DNA of 30,508 nt from JAXDLK01 sp034666665 (GTDB taxonomy: Bacteria > Desulfobacterota > Binatia > JACPRU01), in the NCBI GenBank assembly GCA_034666665.1, contig JAXDLK010000232.1, forward strand, positions 1-30,508, read 5' to 3'. The translations under genes were made by a program, and so were the position numbers. Below the pieces are notes generated by a model. It saw only the letters and a list, made by a program, of their open reading frames with translations, was not told where the DNA came from and searched no databases. Of this stretch, positions 1-9,695 are shown in pieces. Numbering within the stretch: position 1 is the stretch's first letter; every line of letters starts with the position of its first letter.

Positions 1-1
1 A

Positions 2-16
2 GGGGGCGAGACCCCC
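2..16. other. Small G5/C5 hairpin before the first gene
   Basis: Five G residues at 2-6 can pair with five C residues at 12-16 around a 5-nt loop. It lies just upstream of the ribosome binding site of the 39-614 gene and could be a 5'-UTR hairpin or the remnant of an upstream terminator. There is no T-run, and upstream context is missing. Confidence 0.25.
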
Positions 17-38
17 AATCTCCGAGGAGGGAGACAAC

Positions 39-614
39 ATGAAGAAGGTAGTGCTTTCATTGGTGGCGGGCCTCGCCCTCGCCTTCGTGGCGAAGGATGC
101 GATGGCTCAGAGCGGCAAGATTTGCCAGCTGAACGGTGGCGTGGCCACACTCAAGGACGGCGGGATCCCCGGGGCGGCTACCCCGCTGGCTCCGGCGAGC
201 CTGGACTTCACGTTCAAGGGCTCGCTGGCGAACTGCCAGGGCTCGGGCCCCGCGAACGGCTCGAAGGTCTGCTCGAAGGGCCGGATCACGGGTGCCACGT
301 GCTCGGCCAATGCCCACTCGGGCGGCGGCGTGGTCTGCGCGGGTGATTGCTGGGAAGAGGATCCGCGCCCGACTAGCCCGACGAAGGGTCAGCCCGCTTG
401 CAAGGACGGGGCGCCCATCGACCAGTCCACGTTCAGCGGCCGTTGCACCGGTTCCAACTGCAGCGGCACCACAGGTACCCCGTCGACGAACGGCTGGGCC
501 TACACCCTGTTCTTCGATCAGGCGACGATCCAGAACGCCCTGGCTCAGTGCGACAACACGCCCGGCGCCCTCACCAGCGCCACATTCTCAGGCGCGCTCG
601 CGTACGGCAACTAA
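39..614 (+). CDS. Secreted cysteine-rich protein of unknown function
   Basis: I do not recognise the family. The 191-residue product begins with a clear Sec signal peptide: MKK, a hydrophobic stretch, then AMA before QS with likely cleavage around residue 23. The mature part is rich in Gly, Ser, Thr and Ala and carries ten Cys residues, an even number that suits disulfides in the periplasm or outside the cell. The Cys occur in short clusters such as CAGDC and CTGSNC. The C-terminus has a more ordered, strand-like portion (GWAYTLFFDQATIQNAL). The ATG is set by a strong GAGGAGGG site at 24-31. A perfect intrinsic terminator follows 25 nt after the stop, so the gene probably ends its own transcript. 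The next gene converges on it. Exported location is likely; function is unknown. Confidence 0.75.
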   Translation: MKKVVLSLVAGLALAFVAKDAMAQSGKICQLNGGVATLKDGGIPGAATPLAPASLDFTFKGSLANCQGSGPANGSKVCSKGRITGATCSANAHSGGGVVCAGDCWEEDPRPTSPTKGQPACKDGAPIDQSTFSGRCTGSNCSGTTGTPSTNGWAYTLFFDQATIQNALAQCDNTPGALTSATFSGALAYGN

Positions 615-639
615 TCGGATCGACTTCGATCGGTCCACA

Positions 640-670
640 GGGGAGCGGCTTCGCGGCCGCTCCCCTTTTT
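640..670 (+). terminator. Rho-independent terminator of the 39-614 gene
   Basis: A perfect 10-bp GC-rich stem (640-649 with 656-665) encloses a 6-nt loop and is followed immediately by five T residues and then CTTTG. It lies 25 nt after the stop codon of the preceding gene. This is the clearest intrinsic terminator in the window. The rest of the gap from 671 to 895 shows no gene or site I can support. Confidence 0.88.
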
Positions 671-895
671 CTTTGCGTCAGAGAGGCACCGGCCGCCGAA
701 CTCTTCGCCCGCCTCGTGCGCACGAAAATCTGATGAGGCCGACCGGACGGTAAGCGGGGCCCTATCCGTATCGTTCTCGCCCTTACTGAGAACCGAGCGC
801 GTCGCTGTCCACCTCTCCGCGCACCCGGTATCGGGCCCACAGTCAGCGCACCTGCAAGGGGCTGCCGCCCAGAAGGGGAAGGGACACGACTTGCT

Positions 896-1666
896 TCAGA
901 GTGGCTCGCACGCGCCAGCGAGCATATTGCACGTGAGCCCCTCGCAGCACGGCGGGCTGTCCGCCGCGCAAGAGGTACCCTGCGGCAGGCACGGGATCGG
1001 CGTCGGCTCGGCGGGCGTGGGAGTCGGCAGATCGGACGGACAGGCGTTCACCGACTTCCGCGACTCCTCCGCCACCGCCTGACCGGTGGTGAAGTCCACC
1101 GAGATGTTGGCCGCCTGGATGACGTCGCCGTTGCACACCGGTTGCGGCGCGTCCTGCAACGTCGCCCTGGGCTCGCCGGTGTTGCAATCGCCGTCGTCGA
1201 CGTCCCACTCGCCGTTCGCATTGTCGTCCTGGACGAAGAAGAGCCCCGTCAGGTCGCCCTGTACGAGAACGCGGATGTCGGTCGCGAAATCGCACCGCTG
1301 CTCGCCGTTCGTCTCGATGGGGCGACAACGGAAGAAGAGCTCGCCGCAGTCGAAGGCTCCATCGCCATCGATGTCGTGGTTCGTGCCCGCGCAGGCGAGC
1401 ACGTTCTTCACGGGCGCCGTGCATGACGAGGACTGGGCGACCGCCTCGGACACCAATCGCGGGATCAGGCTGCGAACGAATGCGAACCGTGACGCCGGCT
1501 CCACAGCGCCGAGAGGCCCGGTGGTCTTCTTGGTGACGGCCGAGACGTTGCCCTCGTATCTCACCGGCACTCCGCTGCCGTCGCCGCAGGCGGACCAGTA
1601 GTGGACGAGTGCGACCAGGAGCCCCCCGGTCACCGCGACACGAACGGATCGCCAGTATCGGTTCAT
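896..1666 (-). CDS. Predicted lipoprotein with EF-hand-like loops and a knottin-like C-terminus
   Basis: The 256-residue product is not a family I can name. The start at 1666 is preferred over one 51 nt upstream because a GGGAG site lies about 9 nt before it and the signal begins there. Residues 1-27 have Arg residues, a hydrophobic core and W-S-A-C27-G, a loose lipobox, so it is probably a lipoprotein. Residues 98-109 (DIDGDGAFDCGE) match the 12-residue EF-hand calcium loop with D1, D3, D5, G6, F8 and E12. Residues 147-158 (DDNANGEWDVDD) are a second EF-hand or dockerin-like loop. A Pro/Thr linker (PTPTPAEPTPIP) leads to six Cys at 226, 233, 240, 241, 246 and 253, spaced as in inhibitor cystine knots. 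It is divergent from the tRNA methyltransferase gene. Extracytoplasmic calcium binding is inferred from motifs only. Confidence 0.72.
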   Translation of the reverse strand: MNRYWRSVRVAVTGGLLVALVHYWSACGDGSGVPVRYEGNVSAVTKKTTGPLGAVEPASRFAFVRSLIPRLVSEAVAQSSSCTAPVKNVLACAGTNHDIDGDGAFDCGELFFRCRPIETNGEQRCDFATDIRVLVQGDLTGLFFVQDDNANGEWDVDDGDCNTGEPRATLQDAPQPVCNGDVIQAANISVDFTTGQAVAEESRKSVNACPSDLPTPTPAEPTPIPCLPQGTSCAADSPPCCEGLTCNMLAGACEPL

Positions 1667-1782
1667 CGAAGAGTGCTCCCAGGGTGCTGGAATGCCTGCG
1701 TTTAGTCCTTGCACCATGGGCCGTCAAGACGACTCGCCGCGGTTTTGACTTCGCGGGAGCGCTCTCCTACAGAGTCCCCCCA

Positions 1783-2568
1783 ATGCCGGAGAATCGCGCC
1801 GCGCTTCGTTCCGGCGACTACGTCCTCTTCATCGATCGCAAGGACCGCCAGTACCTGAAAGCGATCCGTGCGGGCTCGAAGATCATCGTCCGCGGCGGCA
1901 CGGTGGAAGCAGACGCGCTGATCGGGCTCCCCGAGGGGTCTCGCGTCCGCAGCTCGGCGAACGAGACCTTCCTCGTGATCCGGCCGACGTACGCTCAGCT
2001 GATCCCGAACCTCCCGCGCCAGGCGCAAGTCATCTACCCGAAGGACGCGGCGACGATCCTCCTCTGGGGCGACGTCCACCCGGGCGCCACCGTGGTCGAG
2101 GCGGGCGTCGGCCCCGGAGCACTGACGATCGCGCTGCTGCGCGCGATCGGTCCCGACGGCAAGCTGATCTCGTACGAGCTCCGCGACGACTTCCGCCGCA
2201 TGGCCCGGCAGAACGTCGAGCGCTTCTTCGGCACGCCTCCGAACTGGTCGCTCGAGGCAGGCGACGTCTACGAGAGCATCCCCGCCGAAGACGTGGACCG
2301 CTTGGTGCTCGACGTGGCGGAGCCGTGGCGAGCGCTCGACCACGTCGCCAAGGCGCTGAGACCCGGCGGCGTCTTCGTGGGATACCTGCCGACGGTGCTC
2401 CAGGTGAAGGCGCTCGTCGACGCGATCGATGCACACCCGCTCTTCGGCCTGCCGGAGACGCTCGAGAGCCTCGTCCGCGGCTGGTACTCGCGGGGCCCGA
2501 GCCTGCGACCGAACCATCGCATGGTCGCCCACACGGGGTTCCTCACGATCGCACGGCGGCTCCCCTGA
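1783..2568 (+). CDS. trmI: tRNA (adenine-58-N1)-methyltransferase, TrmI family
   Basis: This 261-residue class I SAM-dependent methyltransferase should methylate N1 of A58 in the T-loop of tRNAs in the cytoplasm, normally as a tetramer. The N-terminal part (about 1-75) is the small beta domain of the family. It is followed by the diagnostic stretch QVIYPKDAATILLWGDVHPG. The SAM-binding motif I is VEAGVGPGALT (about 105-115), and motif IV is D177-VAEPW. The length is close to the usual 250-280 residues. The ATG at 1783 is chosen because upstream in-frame starts would run back into the 5' end of the opposing lipoprotein gene and the TrmI homology begins with GDYVLFIDRKDRQYL. No strong ribosome binding site is visible. 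The family assignment is firm; the exact target position is by homology. Confidence 0.9.
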   Translation: MPENRAALRSGDYVLFIDRKDRQYLKAIRAGSKIIVRGGTVEADALIGLPEGSRVRSSANETFLVIRPTYAQLIPNLPRQAQVIYPKDAATILLWGDVHPGATVVEAGVGPGALTIALLRAIGPDGKLISYELRDDFRRMARQNVERFFGTPPNWSLEAGDVYESIPAEDVDRLVLDVAEPWRALDHVAKALRPGGVFVGYLPTVLQVKALVDAIDAHPLFGLPETLESLVRGWYSRGPSLRPNHRMVAHTGFLTIARRLP

Positions 2569-2571
2569 CCG

Positions 2572-2589
2572 CCGCCCGCTGCCGGGCGG
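2572..2589 (+). terminator. GC-rich hairpin just after trmI
   Basis: A perfect 7-bp stem (2572-2578 with 2583-2589) with a 4-nt loop begins 4 nt after the trmI stop codon. There is no T-run, so if it acts in termination it would be weak or Rho-assisted. The remaining gap up to lon (2590-2740) contains no further feature I can support. Confidence 0.35.
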
Positions 2590-2740
2590 GACGTCGTCGC
2601 GCGGTCGGCTCGGCCCGAGGTGGCGAACAGTCCCAACGTCTCTGATCACCTTGCGCCTCGGGTACCCGTGTATTAGCTTTCTCGGACGAGCGCGGGCCTT
2701 CGTCGTCTGCATTTCGCTCCGCGCCGTCAACCCCCACACG

Positions 2741-5176
<2,436 letters not shown>

Positions 5177-5213
5177 CCCGCCGGCTCGACGGGCCGAAGT
5201 CAGACACGGAACC

Positions 5214-5243
5214 CTCTGGCTTTGCCGCCCGGCGGAACCAGAG
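5214..5243 (+). terminator. Imperfect hairpin downstream of lon
   Basis: Arms 5214-5227 and 5230-5243 can pair over 14 positions with one mismatch and two G-T wobbles, starting 38 nt after the lon stop. No T-run follows. It may be a weak terminator or an RNA-stabilising hairpin between lon and the DUF309 gene. Confidence 0.35.
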
Positions 5244-5275
5244 CGGGCGGCTGGCGCGGCTGAGCTCCGCCGCAT

Positions 5276-6034
5276 GTGAACCTCGCTCTCCGAAACCGCC
5301 TGGCCGAGTGGTTGCTCGAGGCGCTGGACTCGGCGGCGGCGGAAGCGCCGATCCGTGCGCTCGCCGCGTTCGCCAGGACCTGTGACACGCGCGGCGTGGC
5401 GCGCGATCTCGATCCGGAGAGCTCGGATGCACTCGCGTCCGGCGGCGACTTCTTCGAACGTGATGGCGACACGCTGCGACTGAAGCCGGAGCTGTCCCCG
5501 GACCTGCCGGCGGTTCGCTGGCGTGCGGAGCGCTTCGCCGCGGCCACACGGGAGGCGGCCGCGCGCTGCGGCAGATCCTCCCGGCCGCTGCCGACGAAAT
5601 CGGCGGTGATCGCGGAGCGCCTTCGCGGTCGAACGCCGGCCCCGCCGCCCGCGGACGAGATCGAACGCGCACTCTGCCTCGCGGCGGTGCTCTTCGACGT
5701 CGAGCTCTTCTTCGAGGTCCACGAGATCCTCGAAGCCGTGTGGCAACGAGCGGCGGAGCCTCTTCGCACGTTTCTGCAGGGCCTGATTCAGGTCGCCGTC
5801 GGCTATCACCACCGGACGAACGGGAACCTCCGCGGCGCGCGATCGCTGCTCGCCGAAGGCAACCGCAAGCTCGCGCCGTACGGACCGGAAATGCTCGGCG
5901 TCGATCTCTCGGCGCTGTCGACGGAGGTCGAGGCGGCGATCGCGGAGCTCGACGACCTCGCCGGTGGGCTGCGGACGGGATCGCTGCGTCCGCCGCCGGG
6001 GCTTTGGCGAACGGCGCTCCGCACGGCAATGTAG
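5276..6034 (+). CDS. DUF309-domain protein with an N-terminal extension
   Basis: The C-terminal half of this 252-residue protein is a DUF309 helical domain. The signature LFDVELFFEVHEILEAVW is followed by LRTFLQGLIQVAVGYHH and GNLRGARSLLAEG. DUF309 proteins have no established biochemical role. Conserved E/H residues in FEVHEILE could bind metal, but this is not shown. The family domain is usually about 110-130 residues long, so the first 130 residues here are extra: helical, Arg/Ala-rich and not recognisable to me. The start is a GTG at 5276. An ATG two bases upstream runs directly into TGA and cannot be used. The gene lies between lon and an enoyl-CoA hydratase gene, with only 18 nt to the latter, so the two are probably co-transcribed. 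Confidence 0.8.
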   Translation: MNLALRNRLAEWLLEALDSAAAEAPIRALAAFARTCDTRGVARDLDPESSDALASGGDFFERDGDTLRLKPELSPDLPAVRWRAERFAAATREAAARCGRSSRPLPTKSAVIAERLRGRTPAPPPADEIERALCLAAVLFDVELFFEVHEILEAVWQRAAEPLRTFLQGLIQVAVGYHHRTNGNLRGARSLLAEGNRKLAPYGPEMLGVDLSALSTEVEAAIAELDDLAGGLRTGSLRPPPGLWRTALRTAM

Positions 6035-6052
6035 GTACCGGGAGGGTTGCCG

Positions 6053-6859
6053 GTGGCTGCACTGACCGTCGAACGACGCGACTCCGTGGTCTATCTGACC
6101 TTCGACCGGCCGGAAGCGCAGAACGCCCTGGATCCCGAGATGATCGTCTTGCTCGGGCGCGCGTTCCGCGAATACGCGGAGGACGTGGAGCTCCGCTGCG
6201 CGGTGCTGACCGGCCGAGGAGACACCGCCTTCTCCGCCGGCGCCGACCTCCGGCGGACGATCCCGCTCCTCACCGGGGCCCGCGAGCCCGAGGACGAATG
6301 GGACCGCGCGCTCCTCGGCGAGCCCGTGCTCATGCAGTACGCGCTCCTCCGCGGGGTCGACGTCTTCAAGCCCGTGGTGGCGGCGGTCAACGGCTACTGC
6401 ATCGCCGGCGGCATGGAGCTCCTCCAAGCGACCGACGTGCGCATCGCGGTGAATACCGCCACCTTTGCGCTGCAGGAGGCGAAGTGGGGGCTCTTCCCCG
6501 GAGCGGGCTCGACCGTGCGGTTGCCGCAGCAGATCCCCTACTGCAAGGCGATGGAGATGCTGCTCACCGGAGAGCGAATTACGGCGCAGGAAGCGCTCCA
6601 GTGGGGGCTCGTCAACCACGTGGTGCCGCGGAGCCAGCTCGGCGCCAAGGTCGAGTGGATCGTCCGCACCATCGCCGAGAACGGACCGCTCGCGGTCCGC
6701 AAGATCAAGGAATCGGTGATCCGCTGCATGGGTCGCCCGATCGAGGAAGCGCTCGCACGCGAGCCCGAGTTCGCCATGACCGTGTTCGCTTCGGAAGACG
6801 CGCGCGAGGGCCCGCGCGCGTTCGCGGAGAACCGTCTCCCCGACTTCCGCGGCCGTTGA
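6053..6859 (+). CDS. Enoyl-CoA hydratase/isomerase (crotonase) family protein
   Basis: This 268-residue crotonase-fold enzyme probably hydrates or isomerises an enoyl-CoA in fatty-acid or related acyl-CoA catabolism in the cytoplasm. The opening (VVYLTFDRPEAQNALDPEM) is typical. The oxyanion-hole segments are TAFSAGADL and GYCIAGGMEL. Both glutamates that catalyse hydration in rat mitochondrial enoyl-CoA hydratase (E144 and E164) have counterparts, in GGME and, exactly 20 residues later, in LQEAKWG. True hydratase activity is therefore plausible. The GTG at 6053 is chosen because a GGGAGG site lies about 7 nt upstream; a TTG two codons earlier touches that site. The acyl chain preferred cannot be read from sequence, and no other beta-oxidation genes lie nearby. 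A promoter for the next gene begins directly after the stop. Confidence 0.88.
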   Translation: MAALTVERRDSVVYLTFDRPEAQNALDPEMIVLLGRAFREYAEDVELRCAVLTGRGDTAFSAGADLRRTIPLLTGAREPEDEWDRALLGEPVLMQYALLRGVDVFKPVVAAVNGYCIAGGMELLQATDVRIAVNTATFALQEAKWGLFPGAGSTVRLPQQIPYCKAMEMLLTGERITAQEALQWGLVNHVVPRSQLGAKVEWIVRTIAENGPLAVRKIKESVIRCMGRPIEEALAREPEFAMTVFASEDAREGPRAFAENRLPDFRGR

Positions 6860-6864
6860 TCCGT

Positions 6865-6893
6865 GTGACATCGCGGGACGGGTCACGTATATC
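6865..6893 (+). promoter_or_regulatory. Candidate sigma-70 promoter of the CHRD gene
   Basis: GTGACA (6865-6870, 5 of 6 to TTGACA) and TATATC (6888-6893, 4 of 6 to TATAAT) are separated by 17 nt. They lie just upstream of the CHRD gene, whose ATG is 49 nt further on behind a good AGGAGG site. The short inverted pair GTGAC/GTCAC (6865-6869 and 6882-6886) overlaps the promoter and could be an operator, which is speculative. Confidence 0.45.
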
Positions 6894-6942
6894 GCCGGAA
6901 ACCGCGGCGATGGCACGGCGCCAGCACAGGAGGATCTCGAGC

Positions 6943-7458
6943 ATGAAGCAGTGGAAGTGGGCAATCGTGGCAGCGGCGTTGACCGTCGCACCGGCAATTT
7001 CGTGGGCGAATCACGAGTCGCTCGATGCGACTCTGAGCGGGCTGGAGGAGGTTCCGCCGGTGCTGAGTTCCGGCCGCGGAACGTTCCATGGGACCATCAC
7101 CAACGAGGACGACGCGATTCCCTTCAAGCTCACCTACCGCGGTCTGCGGACCCAGATTCTGCAAGCGCACATCCACTTCGCGGGCACGAAGAACGAAGGC
7201 GGCGTGATGGTCTTTCTCTGCGGCAACGAGGGAAACCCGTGCCCCAACGACGAGGGTGAAAACGGCCGCTTCTCCGGGACCGTCGAAGGCGAGCTCAAGG
7301 CCGAGGACGTGATCGCGGTGGGCAGCCAAGGCGTCGCCGCGGGAAAGATCAAGCAGGTGATCCGCGTGATCCGCAACGGGCTCGGGTACGTGAACGTCCA
7401 CACCGAGCAGTTCCCGGACGGCGAGATCCGCGGTCAGGTCGAAGTCACGGTTCCCTGA
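6943..7458 (+). CDS. Secreted CHRD-domain protein
   Basis: The 171-residue product starts with a Sec signal peptide (MKQWKW, hydrophobic core, ISWA before NHES, cleavage near residue 22). The rest is one CHRD domain: LDATLSGLEEVPPVLSSGRG at the start, then LQAHIHFAGTKNEGGVMVFLC, and the ending YVNVHTEQFPDGEIRGQV. CHRD domains were named from chordin and occur in many bacterial exported proteins of unknown function, often in environmental lineages. Two Cys (LCGNEGNPC) could form a disulfide. The ATG at 6943 has a near-ideal AGGAGG site about 8 nt upstream and its own candidate promoter, so it is probably monocistronic. The molecular role is unknown; periplasmic or extracellular location is well supported. 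Confidence 0.88.
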   Translation: MKQWKWAIVAAALTVAPAISWANHESLDATLSGLEEVPPVLSSGRGTFHGTITNEDDAIPFKLTYRGLRTQILQAHIHFAGTKNEGGVMVFLCGNEGNPCPNDEGENGRFSGTVEGELKAEDVIAVGSQGVAAGKIKQVIRVIRNGLGYVNVHTEQFPDGEIRGQVEVTVP

Positions 7459-7467
7459 GACCCACCG

Positions 7468-7555
7468 GGGGACGTTTCACGCATTGCGCACATTTGCCGG
7501 ACGGCTTCGCCCTTCGAGCGAGCCGCTGCGAATGCGCACACGTGTGAACGTCCCC
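7468..7555. repeat. Inverted repeat between convergent genes, possible two-way terminator
   Basis: Nine bases at 7468-7476 (GGGGACGTT) recur as the exact reverse complement at 7547-7555. The flanking bases continue the pairing imperfectly (CAC, TGCGCA). An inner GC-rich pair lies around 7501-7525. The element fills the whole gap between the converging CHRD and YchF-like genes and touches the latter's stop codon. No T-run is present, so a termination role is an inference from position. Confidence 0.4.
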
Positions 7556-8589
7556 TATACGTTGAAGCGGAAGTGGACGATGTCGCCGTCCGCGACGACG
7601 TACTCCTTCCCCTCGAGCCGCGTCTTTCCCGCTTTCTTGCACTCCGCCTCGCTGCCACAGCGGATGAAGTCGTCGTACGCGACGACCTCGGCGCGGATGA
7701 AGCCCTTCTCGATGTCGCTGTGGATCTTCCCCGCCGCCGCTTGCGCGGGAGTGCCCCGGCGGATCGTCCACGCTCGCACCTCGTCCTCGCCTGAGGTGAG
7801 GAAGCTCACCAGGTCGAGCATCCCGTAGGCGGCGCGGACGAAGCGGTCGCGGGCGGAATCCACGAGGCCGGCATCGCGCAGGAACGCAGCCTGGTCCTGC
7901 GGCGGGAGCTCGGCGATCTCCCGCTCGAGCACGGCGGAGAGCGAGATCGCCTGCGCACCGTGCTCGTGAACCACCGCGAGGAACGCGTCGGGGATCGGCT
8001 TCGCCGCGTCGGCCTCCGAGCGGTTCAGCAGCACGAGCAGCGGCTTCGCGGATGCGAGCTGGTAGCCGGACAGAAGCTTCGTCTCGACCGGGGCGATCGT
8101 CGCCGACCGCAGCGGCTTCCCGTCGCCGAGCCACTCGACGACGCGCGCGAGCAACGGCTCCTCCGCGGTCTTCTTCGCCTCCTTGATCAGGCGCTCGAGC
8201 CGTTTCTCCACGATGCCGAGATCCGCGAGGACGAGCTCGTCCTCGAACGTCCGGAGCTCCTTCACGGGATCCGCGGGCTCGGCGTCGGGGAAATCACGGA
8301 TCACCGCCGCGATCGCATCCGCGTCACGGATTTCGCCCACGAGGGGGGCGGACAGCGCCGTCGCCTTGTCCGCCCCACCGGGGTCGGCGACGTCGACGAA
8401 CACCACCGTCGCGTACGTGGTCTTCTTCGGCTGGTAGATCTCGCTCAGCCGATCGACCCGTGGATCGGGGACCCGCACCACGCCGCGGACGGCGCCGCCG
8501 CGCGCGGCCGCGGAATCGGCGAGCCCGGTCAGCGATTGGAACACGGTGGTCTTTCCGGAGCGCGGAAATCCCGCGATGACGATCTTCAT
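7555..8589 (-). CDS. YchF/Obg-related P-loop NTPase with TGS-like C-terminal domain
   Basis: This 344-residue cytoplasmic protein resembles YchF (OLA1), a ribosome-associated ATPase/GTPase. The P-loop is GFPRSGKT at residues 7-14; canonical YchF has NVGKST at the corresponding place. VFVDVADPGG fits the DxxG switch region. The base-specificity motif reads NRSE, the NxxE form that in YchF shifts preference toward ATP. A central coiled-coil-like region follows (EKRLERLIKEAKKTAEE). The C-terminal 85 residues (DEVRAWTIRRGTPAQAAAGKIH to DGDIVHFRFNV) match the TGS/DUF933 domain. The product is slightly shorter than the usual 363 residues and divergent, so it may be a paralogue rather than the housekeeping YchF. 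The ATG at 8589 starts directly with MKIVIAGF. It is divergent from the aldo/keto reductase gene. Confidence 0.83.
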   Translation of the reverse strand: MKIVIAGFPRSGKTTVFQSLTGLADSAAARGGAVRGVVRVPDPRVDRLSEIYQPKKTTYATVVFVDVADPGGADKATALSAPLVGEIRDADAIAAVIRDFPDAEPADPVKELRTFEDELVLADLGIVEKRLERLIKEAKKTAEEPLLARVVEWLGDGKPLRSATIAPVETKLLSGYQLASAKPLLVLLNRSEADAAKPIPDAFLAVVHEHGAQAISLSAVLEREIAELPPQDQAAFLRDAGLVDSARDRFVRAAYGMLDLVSFLTSGEDEVRAWTIRRGTPAQAAAGKIHSDIEKGFIRAEVVAYDDFIRCGSEAECKKAGKTRLEGKEYVVADGDIVHFRFNV

Positions 8590-8666
8590 GCGGCGCCATA
8601 AGTAGCCGCCGGCACCGGCGAGAGGAAGGTCTTGATCCCTTCCGGGGTGACGGATAACCGAAGCGA

Positions 8667-9695
8667 ATGAGACTTCGCACGCTGGGCAGGAGCGGCCTCC
8701 GCATCTCCGAGATCTGTCTCGGAGCGATGACGTTCGGCACCGAGGGTTGGGGATGCGACGAGGCCACGTCGCTCGACCTGGTGAATCGCTTCCTCGAGGC
8801 TGGCGGCAACTTCGTCGACACCGCGGACGTCTACGCGGACGGGCGCTCCGAGGAGATCTGCGGCAAGGCGCTCGAGGGTCGCCGGAAGGACTTCGTGCTG
8901 GCGACGAAGTGCACGATTCCGGTCGGCCGGGGGGCGAACGACCGCGGCTCCTCCCGGAAGCACGTGCGCGAGGCATGCGAGGCGAGCCTCCGGCGGCTCG
9001 GCACGGACTACATCGACCTCTACCAGGTCCACTGCGAGGATCTCTCCACGCCGCTCGAGGAGACGCTCGTCGCGCTCGACGACCTCGTACGCTCCGGCAA
9101 GGTGCTCTACCTCGGATGCTCGAACTACCGCGCCTATCGCATCGCTCGCGCGGTCACCTGGTGCGAGGCGCGGAACCTGAATCGCTTCGTCTCGCTGCAG
9201 CCGCAGTACAACTTGCTGGTGCGCTCCATCGAGCGCGAGCACTTCGACGCGTGTCACGAGCTCGGCGTCGGCATCATCACCTGGAGCCCGCTGGCTGCGG
9301 GGATGCTGACGGGGAAGATCACCCGCGATCGGCGTCCCGCGGACGCGCGCCTCGGCCAGCGCGAGCTGCCGATCTACCGGCACTACTTCACCGAGCGCGC
9401 GTTCTCGATCGTCGACGTCCTCGTCGACTGCGCCTCGACGCTCGGCTGCACGCCGGCAGAGCTCGCGCTCGCCTGGCAGCTCGGCAAGCCCGAGATCAAC
9501 GCGGTGATCATCGGCGCCCGGAACCGAGATCAGCTCGATCAGAATCTGCGGGCGACGGAGGTCTCCCCTCCCCCGGAGATCATCGCCAAGCTCGACGAGG
9601 CGACGGCCCTCGACCCGGAGTACCCGGTCGAGTTCATTCACTGGGTGCAGAAGCAGCTCGACCCGCGCGAGCGAAAGACGAAGCGACAGTCCTGA
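8667..9695 (+). CDS. Aldo/keto reductase
   Basis: This 342-residue soluble NAD(P)H-dependent oxidoreductase of the AKR superfamily is expected to fold as a TIM barrel. The family start LGRSGLRISEICLGAMTFG is evident. The catalytic tetrad is present as D51 and Y56 (VDTADVY), K81 (LATKC) and H122 (YQVHCED). The cofactor-binding C-terminal part includes AVIIGARNRDQLDQN. The pattern is closest to the general tas/YajO-like AKRs; the substrate cannot be predicted. Its stop codon lies only 6 nt from the stop codon of the converging rpoH gene, and both stops sit within one hairpin. No co-oriented neighbour suggests a pathway. Confidence 0.9.
   Translation: MRLRTLGRSGLRISEICLGAMTFGTEGWGCDEATSLDLVNRFLEAGGNFVDTADVYADGRSEEICGKALEGRRKDFVLATKCTIPVGRGANDRGSSRKHVREACEASLRRLGTDYIDLYQVHCEDLSTPLEETLVALDDLVRSGKVLYLGCSNYRAYRIARAVTWCEARNLNRFVSLQPQYNLLVRSIEREHFDACHELGVGIITWSPLAAGMLTGKITRDRRPADARLGQRELPIYRHYFTERAFSIVDVLVDCASTLGCTPAELALAWQLGKPEINAVIIGARNRDQLDQNLRATEVSPPPEIIAKLDEATALDPEYPVEFIHWVQKQLDPRERKTKRQS

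Noticed and set aside
843..1727. Alternative minus-strand frame overlapping the lipoprotein gene
   Set aside because: It is Arg-rich without motifs, whereas the frame ending at 896 has a signal, EF-hand-like loops and a regular Cys pattern.
2640..2680. Possible heat-shock (RpoH) promoter before lon
   Set aside because: CTTGCGC and CCCGTGTA are present, but only 8 nt apart, and the -10 element matches poorly. The spacing is wrong for either sigma-32 or sigma-70.
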